Of a DNA stretch of 34,762 nucleotides, positions 24,644 to 32,771 are shown piece by piece; the stretch's first letter is position 1; each line of letters begins with the position of its first letter. The position numbers and the translations under genes are program-made. This DNA is from Clostridia bacterium (lineage in GTDB: Bacteria; Bacillota; Clostridia; Christensenellales; CAG-138), in the NCBI GenBank assembly GCA_017554455.1, contig JAFZIH010000152.1:1-34762 (forward strand), read 5' to 3'. Below the pieces are notes generated by a model, which saw only the letters and a list, made by a program, of their open reading frames with translations, was not told the DNA's origin and searched no databases.

Positions 24644-26054
24644 GGGCTATGACGATATCACGGCGTCCGATACGTTCAAAAGCCGCATGGTGCGGACGCT
24701 GCAAAGCAAAACGAAAGAGGAGACCGCAGCGAAATCGGTGCGGCTCCCGATCAAGCGGCGCACGCTTGCGAACCTAATCGCGGCGGCAATCCTGGTGCTT
24801 GCGATCGGCACGGCGGCAGCGGCAACGATCATTGCGAAAAACTACTACTCGCCGGATATGTACATGATGCAGGACAAGGAGCAGCGCGAGCAGAACCAGA
24901 ACGCGATCCCGGACATTGAAAACGCGATCGCCTCCGCAAAGCCGGTCGGCGGCGAAACGAGCGTCGTGATGCTGCCGGAGATGGAGGACGCGGACGTGCT
25001 GAACGAGTGGCGGCAGAAGAAGGGCCAGCCGGTCTATTCCGAGGAGGACTGGGCTTGGATCCGCGAGATCCGCCCGGAAATCGAGGAGGTTTTGGTCGAC
25101 GGAAGCACGATCGTGTTCAACGTTCGTTTGAACACCGATCACGGCAAGAGCTTCGATGTGTGGAATGCAGCCGACGACGAACAGCAGATCGACGCGGCGT
25201 GCGACGAGGCGACGATCACATTTACGAAGGACGGACGGACGATTGACGAATTCGTTTCCGCCGGAACGGGGATCAATCCGGGTTCGATCAGCGAAGACGG
25301 CGCGACGCTGGGCAGCGAGATCGACATGTATGATCTGTCCGAGCCGCTTCCGACCGAAGGAACGGTCCATGTGGTCATGACGATCGGCGTCCGCGACGCC
25401 AAGGTGGACGACATGGCGGACATCGGACTGCTTGCGAAGATCACCTATTCCTTCGATTTCGACGCATCCGCAGGCGCGGACGTCGCCGCGCCGATCGTAA
25501 CGGAACGACCGCTGTCCGGGTCGGTCGTGCTGACGGGCAGGGCGAACGGGCGTGATTTCAACAAGCGCGTATCGCTCGACGGCGTGGTGCTCGAGGAAAC
25601 GCTGAATTTCCGAAAGACCGGTATCTATGTCACGTATCGCGTGAAGTCCGCGCCGGAGGAATGGTACCGTGCGCCGTACGAGCCGGAGCTGCCCGGAGAG
25701 TACGTTTCAATGTACAGGGATATGCTGCTCGACCAGGGCAGCGATTCCGGAAGCGTGCCCGGCTTCTACGTGACCTGCGTGCCGAAGGACAGCACGGACG
25801 GGGACGCGGTGATTGTCCCGGGCAAGGCGAACGCGATGGTTGCCGGCGAATACATCTGCATCCTGCCGTTCTTCCCGTCGGATTACGATGCGGTCAAGGC
25901 GACGGGCTATGAGATCCGGCTGTATTATCAATGCGTGTCCGAATTCAACGGCGAGCCGGTCGGCGAGGACTGGATCCTCCCCAAGGGCGCCGACGGTTAC
26001 GATCTGGATACGATCCGGCAGCCGATCGCGACGTTCGATCTCATCATGCCGTAA
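24627..26054 (+). CDS. Membrane-anchored probable anti-sigma factor (DUF4179-like)
   Basis: 475 aa. A cytoplasmic N-terminus of about 45 residues (with ASDTFKSRMVRTLQSKTKEE, the usual kind of sigma-contacting helix) leads to one membrane segment (about 48-70, LANLIAAAILVLAIGTAAAA) and a 400-residue extracytoplasmic region rich in beta strands. This layout, the 17-bp overlap with the sigma gene and GGAAGGAG upstream point to an anti-sigma factor of the kind often annotated DUF4179 in Clostridia; the domain name is from memory. The outer part has repeated strands of the pattern VHVVMTIGVRDAKV and GSVVLTGRANG, suggesting two Ig-like domains. No zinc-binding HxxxCxxC motif is present, so it is not a ZAS-type anti-sigma factor. 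Confidence 0.85.
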   Translation: MNRFYKGYDDITASDTFKSRMVRTLQSKTKEETAAKSVRLPIKRRTLANLIAAAILVLAIGTAAAATIIAKNYYSPDMYMMQDKEQREQNQNAIPDIENAIASAKPVGGETSVVMLPEMEDADVLNEWRQKKGQPVYSEEDWAWIREIRPEIEEVLVDGSTIVFNVRLNTDHGKSFDVWNAADDEQQIDAACDEATITFTKDGRTIDEFVSAGTGINPGSISEDGATLGSEIDMYDLSEPLPTEGTVHVVMTIGVRDAKVDDMADIGLLAKITYSFDFDASAGADVAAPIVTERPLSGSVVLTGRANGRDFNKRVSLDGVVLEETLNFRKTGIYVTYRVKSAPEEWYRAPYEPELPGEYVSMYRDMLLDQGSDSGSVPGFYVTCVPKDSTDGDAVIVPGKANAMVAGEYICILPFFPSDYDAVKATGYEIRLYYQCVSEFNGEPVGEDWILPKGADGYDLDTIRQPIATFDLIMP

Positions 26055-26076
26055 GATTGCGGTGCTTTGTAGCGTT

Positions 26077-26138
26077 GTAGGGACGACCATCGGTCGTCCG
26101 ATCCTCTGATGAGGCGGACGGGCAATGCCCGTCCCTAC
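26077..26138. repeat. Paired-hairpin GTAGGG element, 62 bp
   Basis: The ends GTAGGGACG and CGTCCCTAC are inverted. Within lie two hairpins, GGACGACC with GGTCGTCC and GGACGGGC with GCCCGTCC, so the element can fold as a double hairpin or a cruciform. A fragment of the right hairpin recurs at 26172-26193. It has no coding capacity. Confidence 0.85.
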
Positions 26139-26227
26139 ATATATTCCGCAGAACGACAAATTGTGAGATATGACGGGCATTGCGTCCGTCCCTTTGCGCA
26201 CCGTTACACAGTCCGATACAAAGAGGG

Positions 26228-26365
26228 GTGTGTGTATTGATGTATCATTTGTATAATTTGTATAATTTGTATAATTTGTATCATTTGTATTTTTAGAAGA
26301 CGAAAAACCATCTGAAAGAACACCTTATGATACAATTTATACAATTTATACATTGTTACACACAC
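26228..26365. repeat. Large imperfect inverted repeat, AT-rich
   Basis: The left arm (26228-26263, beginning GTGTGTGTA) and right arm (26330-26365, ending TACACACAC) are complementary at 30 of 36 positions, with a loop of 66 nt. The left arm contains the start of the 9-bp array and the right arm three copies of a related 9-mer in inverse orientation. A second, overlapping hairpin, GTTACACACAC with GTGTTTGTAAC (26356-26380), competes with the right arm. Confidence 0.75.
26241..26292 (+). repeat. 9-bp tandem array with repeated TATAAT hexamers
   Basis: About six copies of TTGTATAAT or TTGTATCAT stand in tandem. Perfect TATAAT hexamers start at 26252, 26261 and 26270. TTGATG at 26237 is 18 bp before the one at 26261, so this may be a promoter reading toward the lipoprotein gene at 26535. 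The rest of the 26055-26534 gap is described in the neighbouring repeat entries; I see no gene in it. Confidence 0.8.
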
Positions 26366-26449
26366 GGGGTGTTTGTAACGCCGACGTTTTTACAACTCTT
26401 TCATAGGAATGTGACATTTCGGACGAAACCGCATGATAGCATTGTTACG

Positions 26450-26511
26450 GTAGGGACGAGCATTGCTCGTCCGCGAACACAGAGGTTCGGATGGGCAATG
26501 CCCATCCCTGC
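26450..26511. repeat. Paired-hairpin GTAGGG element, second 62-bp copy
   Basis: Same length and layout as the copy at 26077: GGACGAGC with GCTCGTCC, a 16-nt linker, then GGATGGGC with GCCCATCC, ending CCCTGC. Stem sequences differ from the first copy, but pairing is kept. It ends 12 bp before the ribosome binding site of the next lipoprotein gene. Confidence 0.85.
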
Positions 26512-26534
26512 AGGAATCATAGGGAGAATACCAT

Positions 26535-28142
26535 ATGAAACGAATTTGTATCCTGTTGCTTGCGGTACTGATGCTTCTTGGCTGTCAACCGACGCCGGAG
26601 ACGGAATTTATCGTGAACAAGGGCGATCAAAGCGCCATGATCGACATGGCAAGAGGCGAGGACGTCGTGAGCGCCGCAGGCGGCAATGACGGAGCAGAAC
26701 CCGCGGCGCTTGATTACCGCGCGCTCTATGGGATCCCGGAACGGTTGACGGGAACCTTTTCCGACACGGAGGGCAAGGTCCTCGTGCACATCGACGCAGA
26801 GGTTGCGGTACCGGACGCGCCGCTGCCGATCGTCCGCGTGTTCAGTCGGGATTTCGATCAGCAGACGGTGACGCGCATCTGGAACGTGCTGGTAAAGGAT
26901 ACGCCGATGTTTGAGCTCGTCGACGAAACGAACCTGAATCGGAAAACACAGATCGAGGACGAACTGAAATTCTTTTACGCCATGCTGGACAATCCGGAAC
27001 TGATGCGGGAGCACCTCTATGATTCCGAAGCGGAAGTGATGGAGGAGATCGCATCCCTTCAAGCAGAGTATCAGAAGACCGTGGACGCCGAACCGAAGGA
27101 GAAGCGGCGTGTGGACAGCACCATGTGGCGGCGCAGCGTCGGCTTTGCCGACAAGCCGGACCTCACGCAGCAGGAGGGGCTTTGGGCGATCTCCGAGGAC
27201 GAGAGCATGCGCTTTACGGTGTACAACAGCACCGACAACGATGAGCCGATCTATGAAACGGTCGAGGGAGGCTGGAACGTGATCCAAAACAATAAGCACG
27301 CGTCTCTGAGCTTTCGCCGCGAATCCGATGTGACGGATATCGTATTTGGGAATCGTACGATCGGCGTTCCGTTCGGCACGATCATAAAGGAGGACGATCC
27401 GCTGCCGGAGCGCGCAAAGGGATCGCTTCCGTATACACCGAAGGAGGCGGCGGACAGGGTGCGCGCATTTCTCAAAGAGGCGGGGCTTTCGGACGAATCC
27501 ACGATCGCCTATCTCTCTCTCGACGACGACGCGGGCGTGTATGGCCGTGACGACGAGCGGGAGATGCTTCCGCATGAGCCGACGATGTTTTGTTACCACG
27601 CAGTGTGTGCGCGCAAGGTGAACGGCGCGCCGTGCTGCAACACGGAAATAAACGTATACGAGAGCCGCGGCGGCGAAAGCACCAAGACCGCGTACGCGCC
27701 GAGCTGGGCATATGAGCAGATGCACGTATACCTCGACGCCGACGGCATATTTCGGTTCGGATGGGGCACGCCGCTTTCCGTTTCCGATACGCTGACCGCG
27801 TTCAGCAAGCTGAAGCCGTTCGACGAGATCAGAACGATCGCGGAGAAGCGCTTCCCGCTGCAGTATCTGGAGGAGGCGAACCGGGCGACGGAAGTGTCGG
27901 ATCATCCGAATACGCAGCTTCCGATCACCGAGATCACGGTCGACCGCATCACGCTCGGGCTATGGCGCATTGCCGAGCAGGACAAGCTCGGGCAGGGGCT
28001 TCTCGTGCCCGCGTACTGCTTTTACGGCAATATGAAAAGCACATGGTATCAGGACGGTACGCCGCGCGTCGAATACAACGATCTGCTGTTTGTAATCAAC
28101 GCCGTCGACGGCAGCGTGATCGACCCCGCAAAGGGGTATTGA
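26535..28142 (+). CDS. Paralogous lipoprotein, copy 7
   Basis: 535 aa, the longest of the eight. The signal peptide MKRICILLLAVLMLLGC ends in lipobox LLGC (Cys 17), followed by QPTPETEFIVNKGD. After this comes MIDMARGEDVV and a LDYRALYGIPERL block shared with copy 8 but not with the minus-strand six. The middle has an LPIVRVFSRDF strand, long Glu-rich helices and an EAADRVRAFLKEAGLSDES helix. The C-terminal half has KLKPFDEIRTI, ITVDRITLGLWRI, LLVPAYCFYG and the closing INAVDGSVIDPAKGY. GGGAGA precedes the start. It lies downstream of the ECF sigma/anti-sigma pair, but 480 bp of repeat-rich DNA separate them, so it probably has its own promoter. Function unknown. Confidence 0.9.
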   Translation: MKRICILLLAVLMLLGCQPTPETEFIVNKGDQSAMIDMARGEDVVSAAGGNDGAEPAALDYRALYGIPERLTGTFSDTEGKVLVHIDAEVAVPDAPLPIVRVFSRDFDQQTVTRIWNVLVKDTPMFELVDETNLNRKTQIEDELKFFYAMLDNPELMREHLYDSEAEVMEEIASLQAEYQKTVDAEPKEKRRVDSTMWRRSVGFADKPDLTQQEGLWAISEDESMRFTVYNSTDNDEPIYETVEGGWNVIQNNKHASLSFRRESDVTDIVFGNRTIGVPFGTIIKEDDPLPERAKGSLPYTPKEAADRVRAFLKEAGLSDESTIAYLSLDDDAGVYGRDDEREMLPHEPTMFCYHAVCARKVNGAPCCNTEINVYESRGGESTKTAYAPSWAYEQMHVYLDADGIFRFGWGTPLSVSDTLTAFSKLKPFDEIRTIAEKRFPLQYLEEANRATEVSDHPNTQLPITEITVDRITLGLWRIAEQDKLGQGLLVPAYCFYGNMKSTWYQDGTPRVEYNDLLFVINAVDGSVIDPAKGY

Positions 28143-28168
28143 GCGGCTGATTCCGCGTGATGTGGAAA

Positions 28169-28347
28169 CGGGGCGTCGGGGTCGCACCACTTCGTTACAT
28201 AGGTGCCGTCGCGCGACACCACTTCGCGCCGTCTACCGCGTCGCCATTGCCCCCTACGATCGCTGTTAAGAATCTTGTGCTGCTGATCCGGAGAAGGACA
28301 TAACGCCGGGATAAATGTACTGTAGGGGGCGACGTCCTCGGCGCCCC
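28169..28347. repeat. Composite GTAGGGG element with 64-bp core, copy A
   Basis: The element begins GGGGCGTCGGGG and contains two CACCACTTCG direct repeats. The arm ends with CCCCCTAC at 28250-28257, a 64-bp core follows (28258-28321), and GTAGGGGGCG with a hairpin closes it at 28347. The first 30 bp of the core match the core of the element at 34080 at 23 positions. It fills the gap between copies 7 and 8 and ends just before the AAAGGAG of copy 8. Confidence 0.7.
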
Positions 28348-28367
28348 GGAGGAAAGGAGATTGGGAC

Positions 28368-29849
28368 ATGAAAAAGATACTTGTCATACTGCTTGCGGCG
28401 CTTTTACTTTGCGCCTGTCAGCCGACGCCGGAAACGGACGCCGTGCGGCAGAAGAATCAGGACGCCATGATCGAGATGGCGCGCGGAGAGGACGTTGTAC
28501 AAAATGCGAGCGGCGGGGAGGAAGACAAGGAGCTTCCGACGCTCGATTACCGTATCTTGTACGGTATTCCGGAGCATCTGACCGAAGAATTCCCGGGCCT
28601 CTCCGATAAGGTGAAAATCGTCGTCGACGCGGATATCAACGTGCCGGATCAGCCGCTGCCGATCGTGCGCGCCGTGCCGACGGACTTTTCGCAGGAGTTG
28701 GTCTATGACCTCTGGCACCGGCTTGTTGGGGATCGGAAAATGCTGATTGACGACGAGCGGGAAACCAAGGAGTCGATCAAGGCGCAGCTCGAATACTGGG
28801 TCAATGTTCTGAACAGCCCGGAGGTTCACGACTACGAGCCGGGCGAGGTCGAGCAAATGGTGAAGGACCTGCAGACACGCTTCAACGACGCGCCGGACGG
28901 CGAGCCGCCGAAGGAGGCGGACGGGACGCTTGTCATCGGCGAATTACGCGATTCGCACGGCAACGTCATTGCGCACCGCACGGAGCTGCAGGCGTATGAG
29001 GTCGGCGGCGTCAGCTTCAATCTACAGAACAGTTTTGACCTCAAGGAGACAGTGTATGAATCCGATGGTGCGTACTGTATGATGAACAATGCCGCCCTGA
29101 CCTATGCCACATCCGATCAGACGCCGCACGCACAGGATTCGAGCGGAACCCTTGCATCGTTCCATCTGAACCCGGGCGATCCGATCCCAGAACAGGCGAA
29201 GGCGTATATTCACTCGACGCCCGCCGAGATTCGGGCGCGTGCGGATGCATTGCTCGAACAGATGGGGATTTCGGACGAATACGCGGTGTCTGCGATCGAG
29301 CTGGAACCGGACGCCGATCCATATGAGCACGGAAAGCTGATCGGGTATGCGTATCGGGTCGATTGCGTGCGAACGGTTTACGGCGTTCCGGTCGGCAACG
29401 AGATGGCGCTCGGCATGAACCTGTATTGGCCGGAGGATATGATGGCGCCGGCATGGCTTTATGAGAATTTCTATATCTGGATGGACGACAGCGACGAAAT
29501 GCGCTTTTTCTGGAGCTCGCCGATCGAGACGCAGGACACGGTCCAGCCGAATTGTCATCTGCTACCGTTTTCGGAGATACAGAGCGTGATGGAATCGCGC
29601 TTGCCGATGCTACTGAACCGCAAGGCGTCGCAGGAGTATGTGAAAAGCTGCACCGCTTTGATCCACCGGATCGATCTCTGCCTCTGGCGCATTCGCGAAA
29701 AGAACACGGTCGAGACAGGACTTTTGGTTCCGGTGTATTGCTTATATATGGATATCCGCTACGAACAGGAATACAATCGAAATGAAGAGGATATTCTCAT
29801 CATCAACGCGGTCGACGGCACGGTCATCGACCCGTATAACGGATATTGA
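28368..29849 (+). CDS. Paralogous lipoprotein, copy 8
   Basis: 493 aa. The signal peptide MKKILVILLAALLLCAC (Cys 17) is followed by QPTPETDAVRQKNQDAMIEM; the NKGD of the other copies is lost. MARGEDVV and LDYRILYGIPEHLTEEF pair it with copy 7. Further shared blocks are an LPIVRAVPTDF strand, a RARADALLEQMGISDEY helix, LLPFSEIQSVM, LIHRIDLCLWRI, LLVPVYCLYM and the ending INAVDGTVIDPYNGY. AAAGGAG stands 9 nt before the ATG. A terminator follows the gene. A palindromic element lies between copies 7 and 8, so their cotranscription is uncertain. Function unknown. Confidence 0.9.
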   Translation: MKKILVILLAALLLCACQPTPETDAVRQKNQDAMIEMARGEDVVQNASGGEEDKELPTLDYRILYGIPEHLTEEFPGLSDKVKIVVDADINVPDQPLPIVRAVPTDFSQELVYDLWHRLVGDRKMLIDDERETKESIKAQLEYWVNVLNSPEVHDYEPGEVEQMVKDLQTRFNDAPDGEPPKEADGTLVIGELRDSHGNVIAHRTELQAYEVGGVSFNLQNSFDLKETVYESDGAYCMMNNAALTYATSDQTPHAQDSSGTLASFHLNPGDPIPEQAKAYIHSTPAEIRARADALLEQMGISDEYAVSAIELEPDADPYEHGKLIGYAYRVDCVRTVYGVPVGNEMALGMNLYWPEDMMAPAWLYENFYIWMDDSDEMRFFWSSPIETQDTVQPNCHLLPFSEIQSVMESRLPMLLNRKASQEYVKSCTALIHRIDLCLWRIREKNTVETGLLVPVYCLYMDIRYEQEYNRNEEDILIINAVDGTVIDPYNGY

Positions 29850-29857
29850 TAAACGAA

Positions 29858-29888
29858 CGCCGGAGGGAGCGATCCTTCCGGCGCTTTT
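29858..29888 (+). terminator. Intrinsic terminator after lipoprotein copy 8
   Basis: An 11-bp stem with one G-T pair (29858-29868 with 29873-29883), loop GCGA, is followed by CTTTTG and a later TTTT. It starts 9 bp after the stop codon. Confidence 0.85.
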
Positions 29889-29901
29889 GTATTTTGGTTC
29901 C

Positions 29902-29924
29902 GTAGGGGCGGATCGCATCCGCCC
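29902..29924. repeat. Single-hairpin GTAGGGG element
   Basis: GTAGG leads into GGGCGGAT with ATCCGCCC around CGC. It is half of the paired elements seen at 26077 and 26450. It lies directly after the MazG stop codon and may stabilise that transcript. Confidence 0.75.
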
Positions 29925-29928
29925 GGTA

Positions 29929-30264
29929 TCATTCGTCCCCGCTTTTGCGGTGCATGGAGCGATCCGCGGTAAAGCCCTCCGGATAGCGGGCTTTCAACTT
30001 GTCGATGTTTGCCTGCAGGATCGTTTCGAGATCATAGCCGATCGCGGTCGCGGTCTCGGCAAGGTACCACGCGACGTCGCCGAGCTCCTTTGCAAGATGC
30101 GCCTTATCAAGCTCATGTCCCTGCATCATCCACTTTTTGACGAGGTCGATCGCCTCACCCGATTCGCCGCAAAGTCCCATCACGCCGTTCAGAAGGACTT
30201 CCTTTTCGGAAAGCGCGGGGTTCAAGGTCGTCATGGCAAGCTTCTGGTATTCGTTGATCGTCAT
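29929..30264 (-). CDS. MazG-like nucleotide pyrophosphohydrolase
   Basis: 111 aa, one MazG domain. The family hydrolyses nucleoside triphosphates to monophosphates, often removing modified or non-canonical nucleotides. The metal-binding motifs are visible: GESGEAID with Glu34 and Glu37, and KELGDVAWYL with Glu61 and Asp64 (ExxE ... ExxD). TINEYQKLAMTTLN is the usual first helix. The start overlaps the stop of the LUD gene by 4 bp, so the two are made together. The substrate is not predictable. Confidence 0.88.
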   Translation of the reverse strand: MTINEYQKLAMTTLNPALSEKEVLLNGVMGLCGESGEAIDLVKKWMMQGHELDKAHLAKELGDVAWYLAETATAIGYDLETILQANIDKLKARYPEGFTADRSMHRKSGDE

Positions 30265-30872
30265 AAGCCCATGTCCTCGTCAATCAGTATGATGCGGAAC
30301 GCCTGATGGCGGCGGGAGGGGTACTCGGTAATCGCGGTCACATTGCACATGCGCACCGGCGGGCGGCAGTCGCGGCAGACGTTGTCGATCGAGCAGGGCG
30401 TCTGAAAGCCCTGTCTGCGGGCGTTCGGACCGCACGCGTCGCGCTTGATGCGCGCGATCGCTTCGTCGTAATCCTTCACGAGCTTGTTTCTGCCGACGGC
30501 GAGGATGACGGTCTTCGGTCCGTAGATCATGCCGGCGAGGCGGTTGCCCGTACCGTCGATGTTGACGAGCCGTCCGTCCGCGGTGATCGCGTTCGACGAG
30601 CACAGATACACATCCGCAGCGATCGCTTTGATGCGGGTTTCTTCGACCTTTGGCTTTTCGACCTTCCAGTGCCAGTAGACCGTGTTGCCGCGTTCGGTCA
30701 GCGCTTCATAGAGCCCGAGATCGCGCACGGTCGCTGAGCCCGCGATGCCGACGGAACGGTCGCCGATGTAGCCGAGGATCAGATTTTTCGCTGCCTCCGG
30801 CGTTTTCACGACGTCCGCGAGGAAGCCGCGCTCGTTGAGCCGCTTTGCAACGGTATTGAGATCAAATTCCAT
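30261..30872 (-). CDS. LUD-domain protein (LutC/YkgG-like, DUF162)
   Basis: 203 aa. The LUD domain is found in lactate-utilisation protein LutC and related proteins. SVGIAGSATVRDLGL, the middle segment TADGRLVNIDGTGNR and GPKTVILAVGRNKLV are typical blocks. CRDCRPPVRMCN near residue 168 is a Cys-rich motif seen in stand-alone LUD proteins of anaerobes, possibly metal-binding. No lutA or lutB partner is present here; instead it is coupled to a MazG-like gene. GGAGG stands 7 nt before the ATG. Metabolic role uncertain. Confidence 0.85.
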   Translation of the reverse strand: MEFDLNTVAKRLNERGFLADVVKTPEAAKNLILGYIGDRSVGIAGSATVRDLGLYEALTERGNTVYWHWKVEKPKVEETRIKAIAADVYLCSSNAITADGRLVNIDGTGNRLAGMIYGPKTVILAVGRNKLVKDYDEAIARIKRDACGPNARRQGFQTPCSIDNVCRDCRPPVRMCNVTAITEYPSRRHQAFRIILIDEDMGL

Positions 30873-30899
30873 GTGTCCACCTCCGTTTGAATTGCCTTG

Positions 30900-30929
30900 A
30901 TTGTATCACACTTCTTGCAATTTTGGCAA
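30900..30929 (-). promoter_or_regulatory. Promoter of LUD-MazG operon
   Basis: On the minus strand TTGCCA (30929-30924) and TACAAT (30905-30900) are 18 bp apart, with TG one base before the -10 (extended -10). It overlaps the lepA promoter. Confidence 0.75.
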
Positions 30930-30943
30930 CGATAATGTATCAT
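30915..30943 (+). promoter_or_regulatory. Promoter of lepA-hemW operon
   Basis: TTGCAA (30915-30920) and TATCAT (30938-30943) are 17 bp apart; GGAGG follows at 30956. Its -35 box lies within the spacer of the divergent LUD promoter. Confidence 0.75.
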
Positions 30944-30965
30944 GTTATTACTTATGGAGGCAGTT

Positions 30966-32771
30966 ATGAATTTCGATCCGAATCTCATTCGCAATTTTTC
31001 GATCATCGCGCACATCGATCACGGCAAGTCGACGCTTGCCGACCGCATGATGGAGCTGACCGACACCGTCGCGAAGCGCGACATGGAGGAGCAGCTTCTG
31101 GATTCCATGGACATTGAGCGCGAGCGCGGCATCACGATCAAGGCGTCCGCCGTGCGCATGTTCTATCATCACACCGACGGCAAGACCTACATGTTCAACC
31201 TGATCGACACGCCGGGTCACGTCGACTTTAACTACGAGGTCTCCCGCGCGCTTGCCGCGTGCGAAGGCGCGGTGCTGGTCGTGGACGCGACGCAGGGCAT
31301 CGAGGCGCAGACGCTTGCAAACGTGTACCTTGCCGTCGACAACGGGCTTGAGGTGCTGCCGGTCGTCAACAAGGTCGACCTGCCGAGCGCGGAGCCCGAG
31401 CGCGTGAAAAAGGAGATCGAGGACGTCATCGGCATTCCCGCCGAGGACGCGCCGTGCATTTCGGCAAAGACGGGGGAGAACGTTTCGGAAGTCCTTTCGC
31501 GCATCGTCGACACCGTCCCCGCGCCGACAGGCGATCCGGACGCGCCCTTGAAGGCGCTGATCTTCGACTGCCTCTACGACAACTACAAGGGCGCGCTGTC
31601 CTACGTGCGCGTGTTCGACGGCACGGTGAAAACCGGCACGCGCATCCGCATGATGGCGAGCGGCAGCGAGTTCGACGTCACCGAGGTCGGCGTGTTCGCG
31701 CCGACGTGGAAGCCGGTGGATTCTCTCACGGCGGGCGAGGTGGGCTATATCGCCGCGTCCATCAAGAGCGTCGCGGAAACGAAGGTCGGCGACACGATCA
31801 CCGAGGCGAGCCGCCCCGCAAAGGAAGCGCTGCCCGGCTATAAGCAGGCGAACTCGATGGTCTTCTGCGGCGTGTATCCCGCGGACGGCGCGCACTATGA
31901 CGATCTCAAGGAAGCGCTCGACAAGCTGAAACTGAACGACGCGTCTTTAAGCTACGAGCACGAAACGAGCGCGGCGCTCGGCTACGGCTTCCGCTGCGGA
32001 TTCCTGGGCTTATTGCACATGGAGATCATCACCGAGCGGCTCGAGCGCGAATTCGATCTCGACCTCGTCACCACCGCGCCGTCGGTCGTCTATCACGTCT
32101 ATACGCTCGACGGACAGAAGATCGTGATCGACAACCCGTCGAATCTGCCGAACGCGGCGGAGATCGACTACATGGAGGAGCCGATCGTGAAGGCGACGAT
32201 CATGACCCCGTCCGAGTACGTCGGTACGATCATGGAGCTCTGCCAGAACAACCGCGGCGTGTTCGTCGATATGCAGTATATCGAAGCCGACCGCGTGAAT
32301 CTGCATTACGTTCTGCCGCTGAACGAGATCATCTACGACTTCTTCGATAGCTTAAAGTCGCGTTCCCGCGGCTACGCTTCGTTCGATTACGAGCTGTCCG
32401 GCTACGCAAAGAGCGAGCTCGTCCGGCTCGATTTTCTGCTGAACGGCGAGATGTGCGACGCGCTCACCACGATCGTGCATAAGGACCGCGCGTATGCAAA
32501 GGGACGCGCCGTCGCCGAAAAGCTCAAGGACGTCATCCCGCGTCAGCAGTTTGAGATCCCGATCCAGGCGGCGATCGGCAGCAAGATCATCGCCCGCGAA
32601 ACGGTCAAGGCAGTCCGCAAGGACGTTCTGGCGAAGTGCTACGGCGGCGACATCACGCGGAAAAAGAAGCTTCTGGAAAAGCAGAAGGAAGGCAAGAAGC
32701 GCATGCGGCAGGTCGGCTCCGTCGCTGTGCCGAGCGACGCCTTCATGAGCGTGCTGCGCATCAACGGATGA
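30966..32771 (+). CDS. lepA: Elongation factor 4 (LepA), ribosomal back-translocase GTPase
   Basis: 601 aa, standard length. LepA is a translation GTPase that acts on stalled or mistranslocated ribosomes and affects initiation or biogenesis. The G-motifs are AHIDHGKST (15-23), RGITI (54-58), DTPGH (81-85) and NKVD (135-138). [14 protein letters not shown] is the conserved domain III/V block, and the C-terminus has the LepA-specific [27 protein letters not shown] region (split: [11 protein letters not shown] then [11 protein letters not shown]). The start at 30966 is fixed by GGAGG upstream; an earlier ATG at 30954 lies before that site. The stop overlaps the hemW start by 4 bp. Confidence 0.97.
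   Translation: MNFDPNLIRNFSIIAHIDHGKSTLADRMMELTDTVAKRDMEEQLLDSMDIERERGITIKASAVRMFYHHTDGKTYMFNLIDTPGHVDFNYEVSRALAACEGAVLVVDATQGIEAQTLANVYLAVDNGLEVLPVVNKVDLPSAEPERVKKEIEDVIGIPAEDAPCISAKTGENVSEVLSRIVDTVPAPTGDPDAPLKALIFDCLYDNYKGALSYVRVFDGTVKTGTRIRMMASGSEFDVTEVGVFAPTWKPVDSLTAGEVGYIAASIKSVAETKVGDTITEASRPAKEALPGYKQANSMVFCGVYPADGAHYDDLKEALDKLKLNDASLSYEHETSAALGYGFRCGFLGLLHMEIITERLEREFDLDLVTTAPSVVYHVYTLDGQKIVIDNPSNLPNAAEIDYMEEPIVKATIMTPSEYVGTIMELCQNNRGVFVDMQYIEADRVNLHYVLPLNEIIYDFFDSLKSRSRGYASFDYELSGYAKSELVRLDFLLNGEMCDALTTIVHKDRAYAKGRAVAEKLKDVIPRQQFEIPIQAAIGSKIIARETVKAVRKDVLAKCYGGDITRKKKLLEKQKEGKKRMRQVGSVAVPSDAFMSVLRING

Noticed and set aside
26517-27905. 462-codon antisense frame over lipoprotein copy 7
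   Set aside because: Shadow frame: Arg/His-rich, without motifs or start signal, opposite a gene with clear lipobox and family ending.
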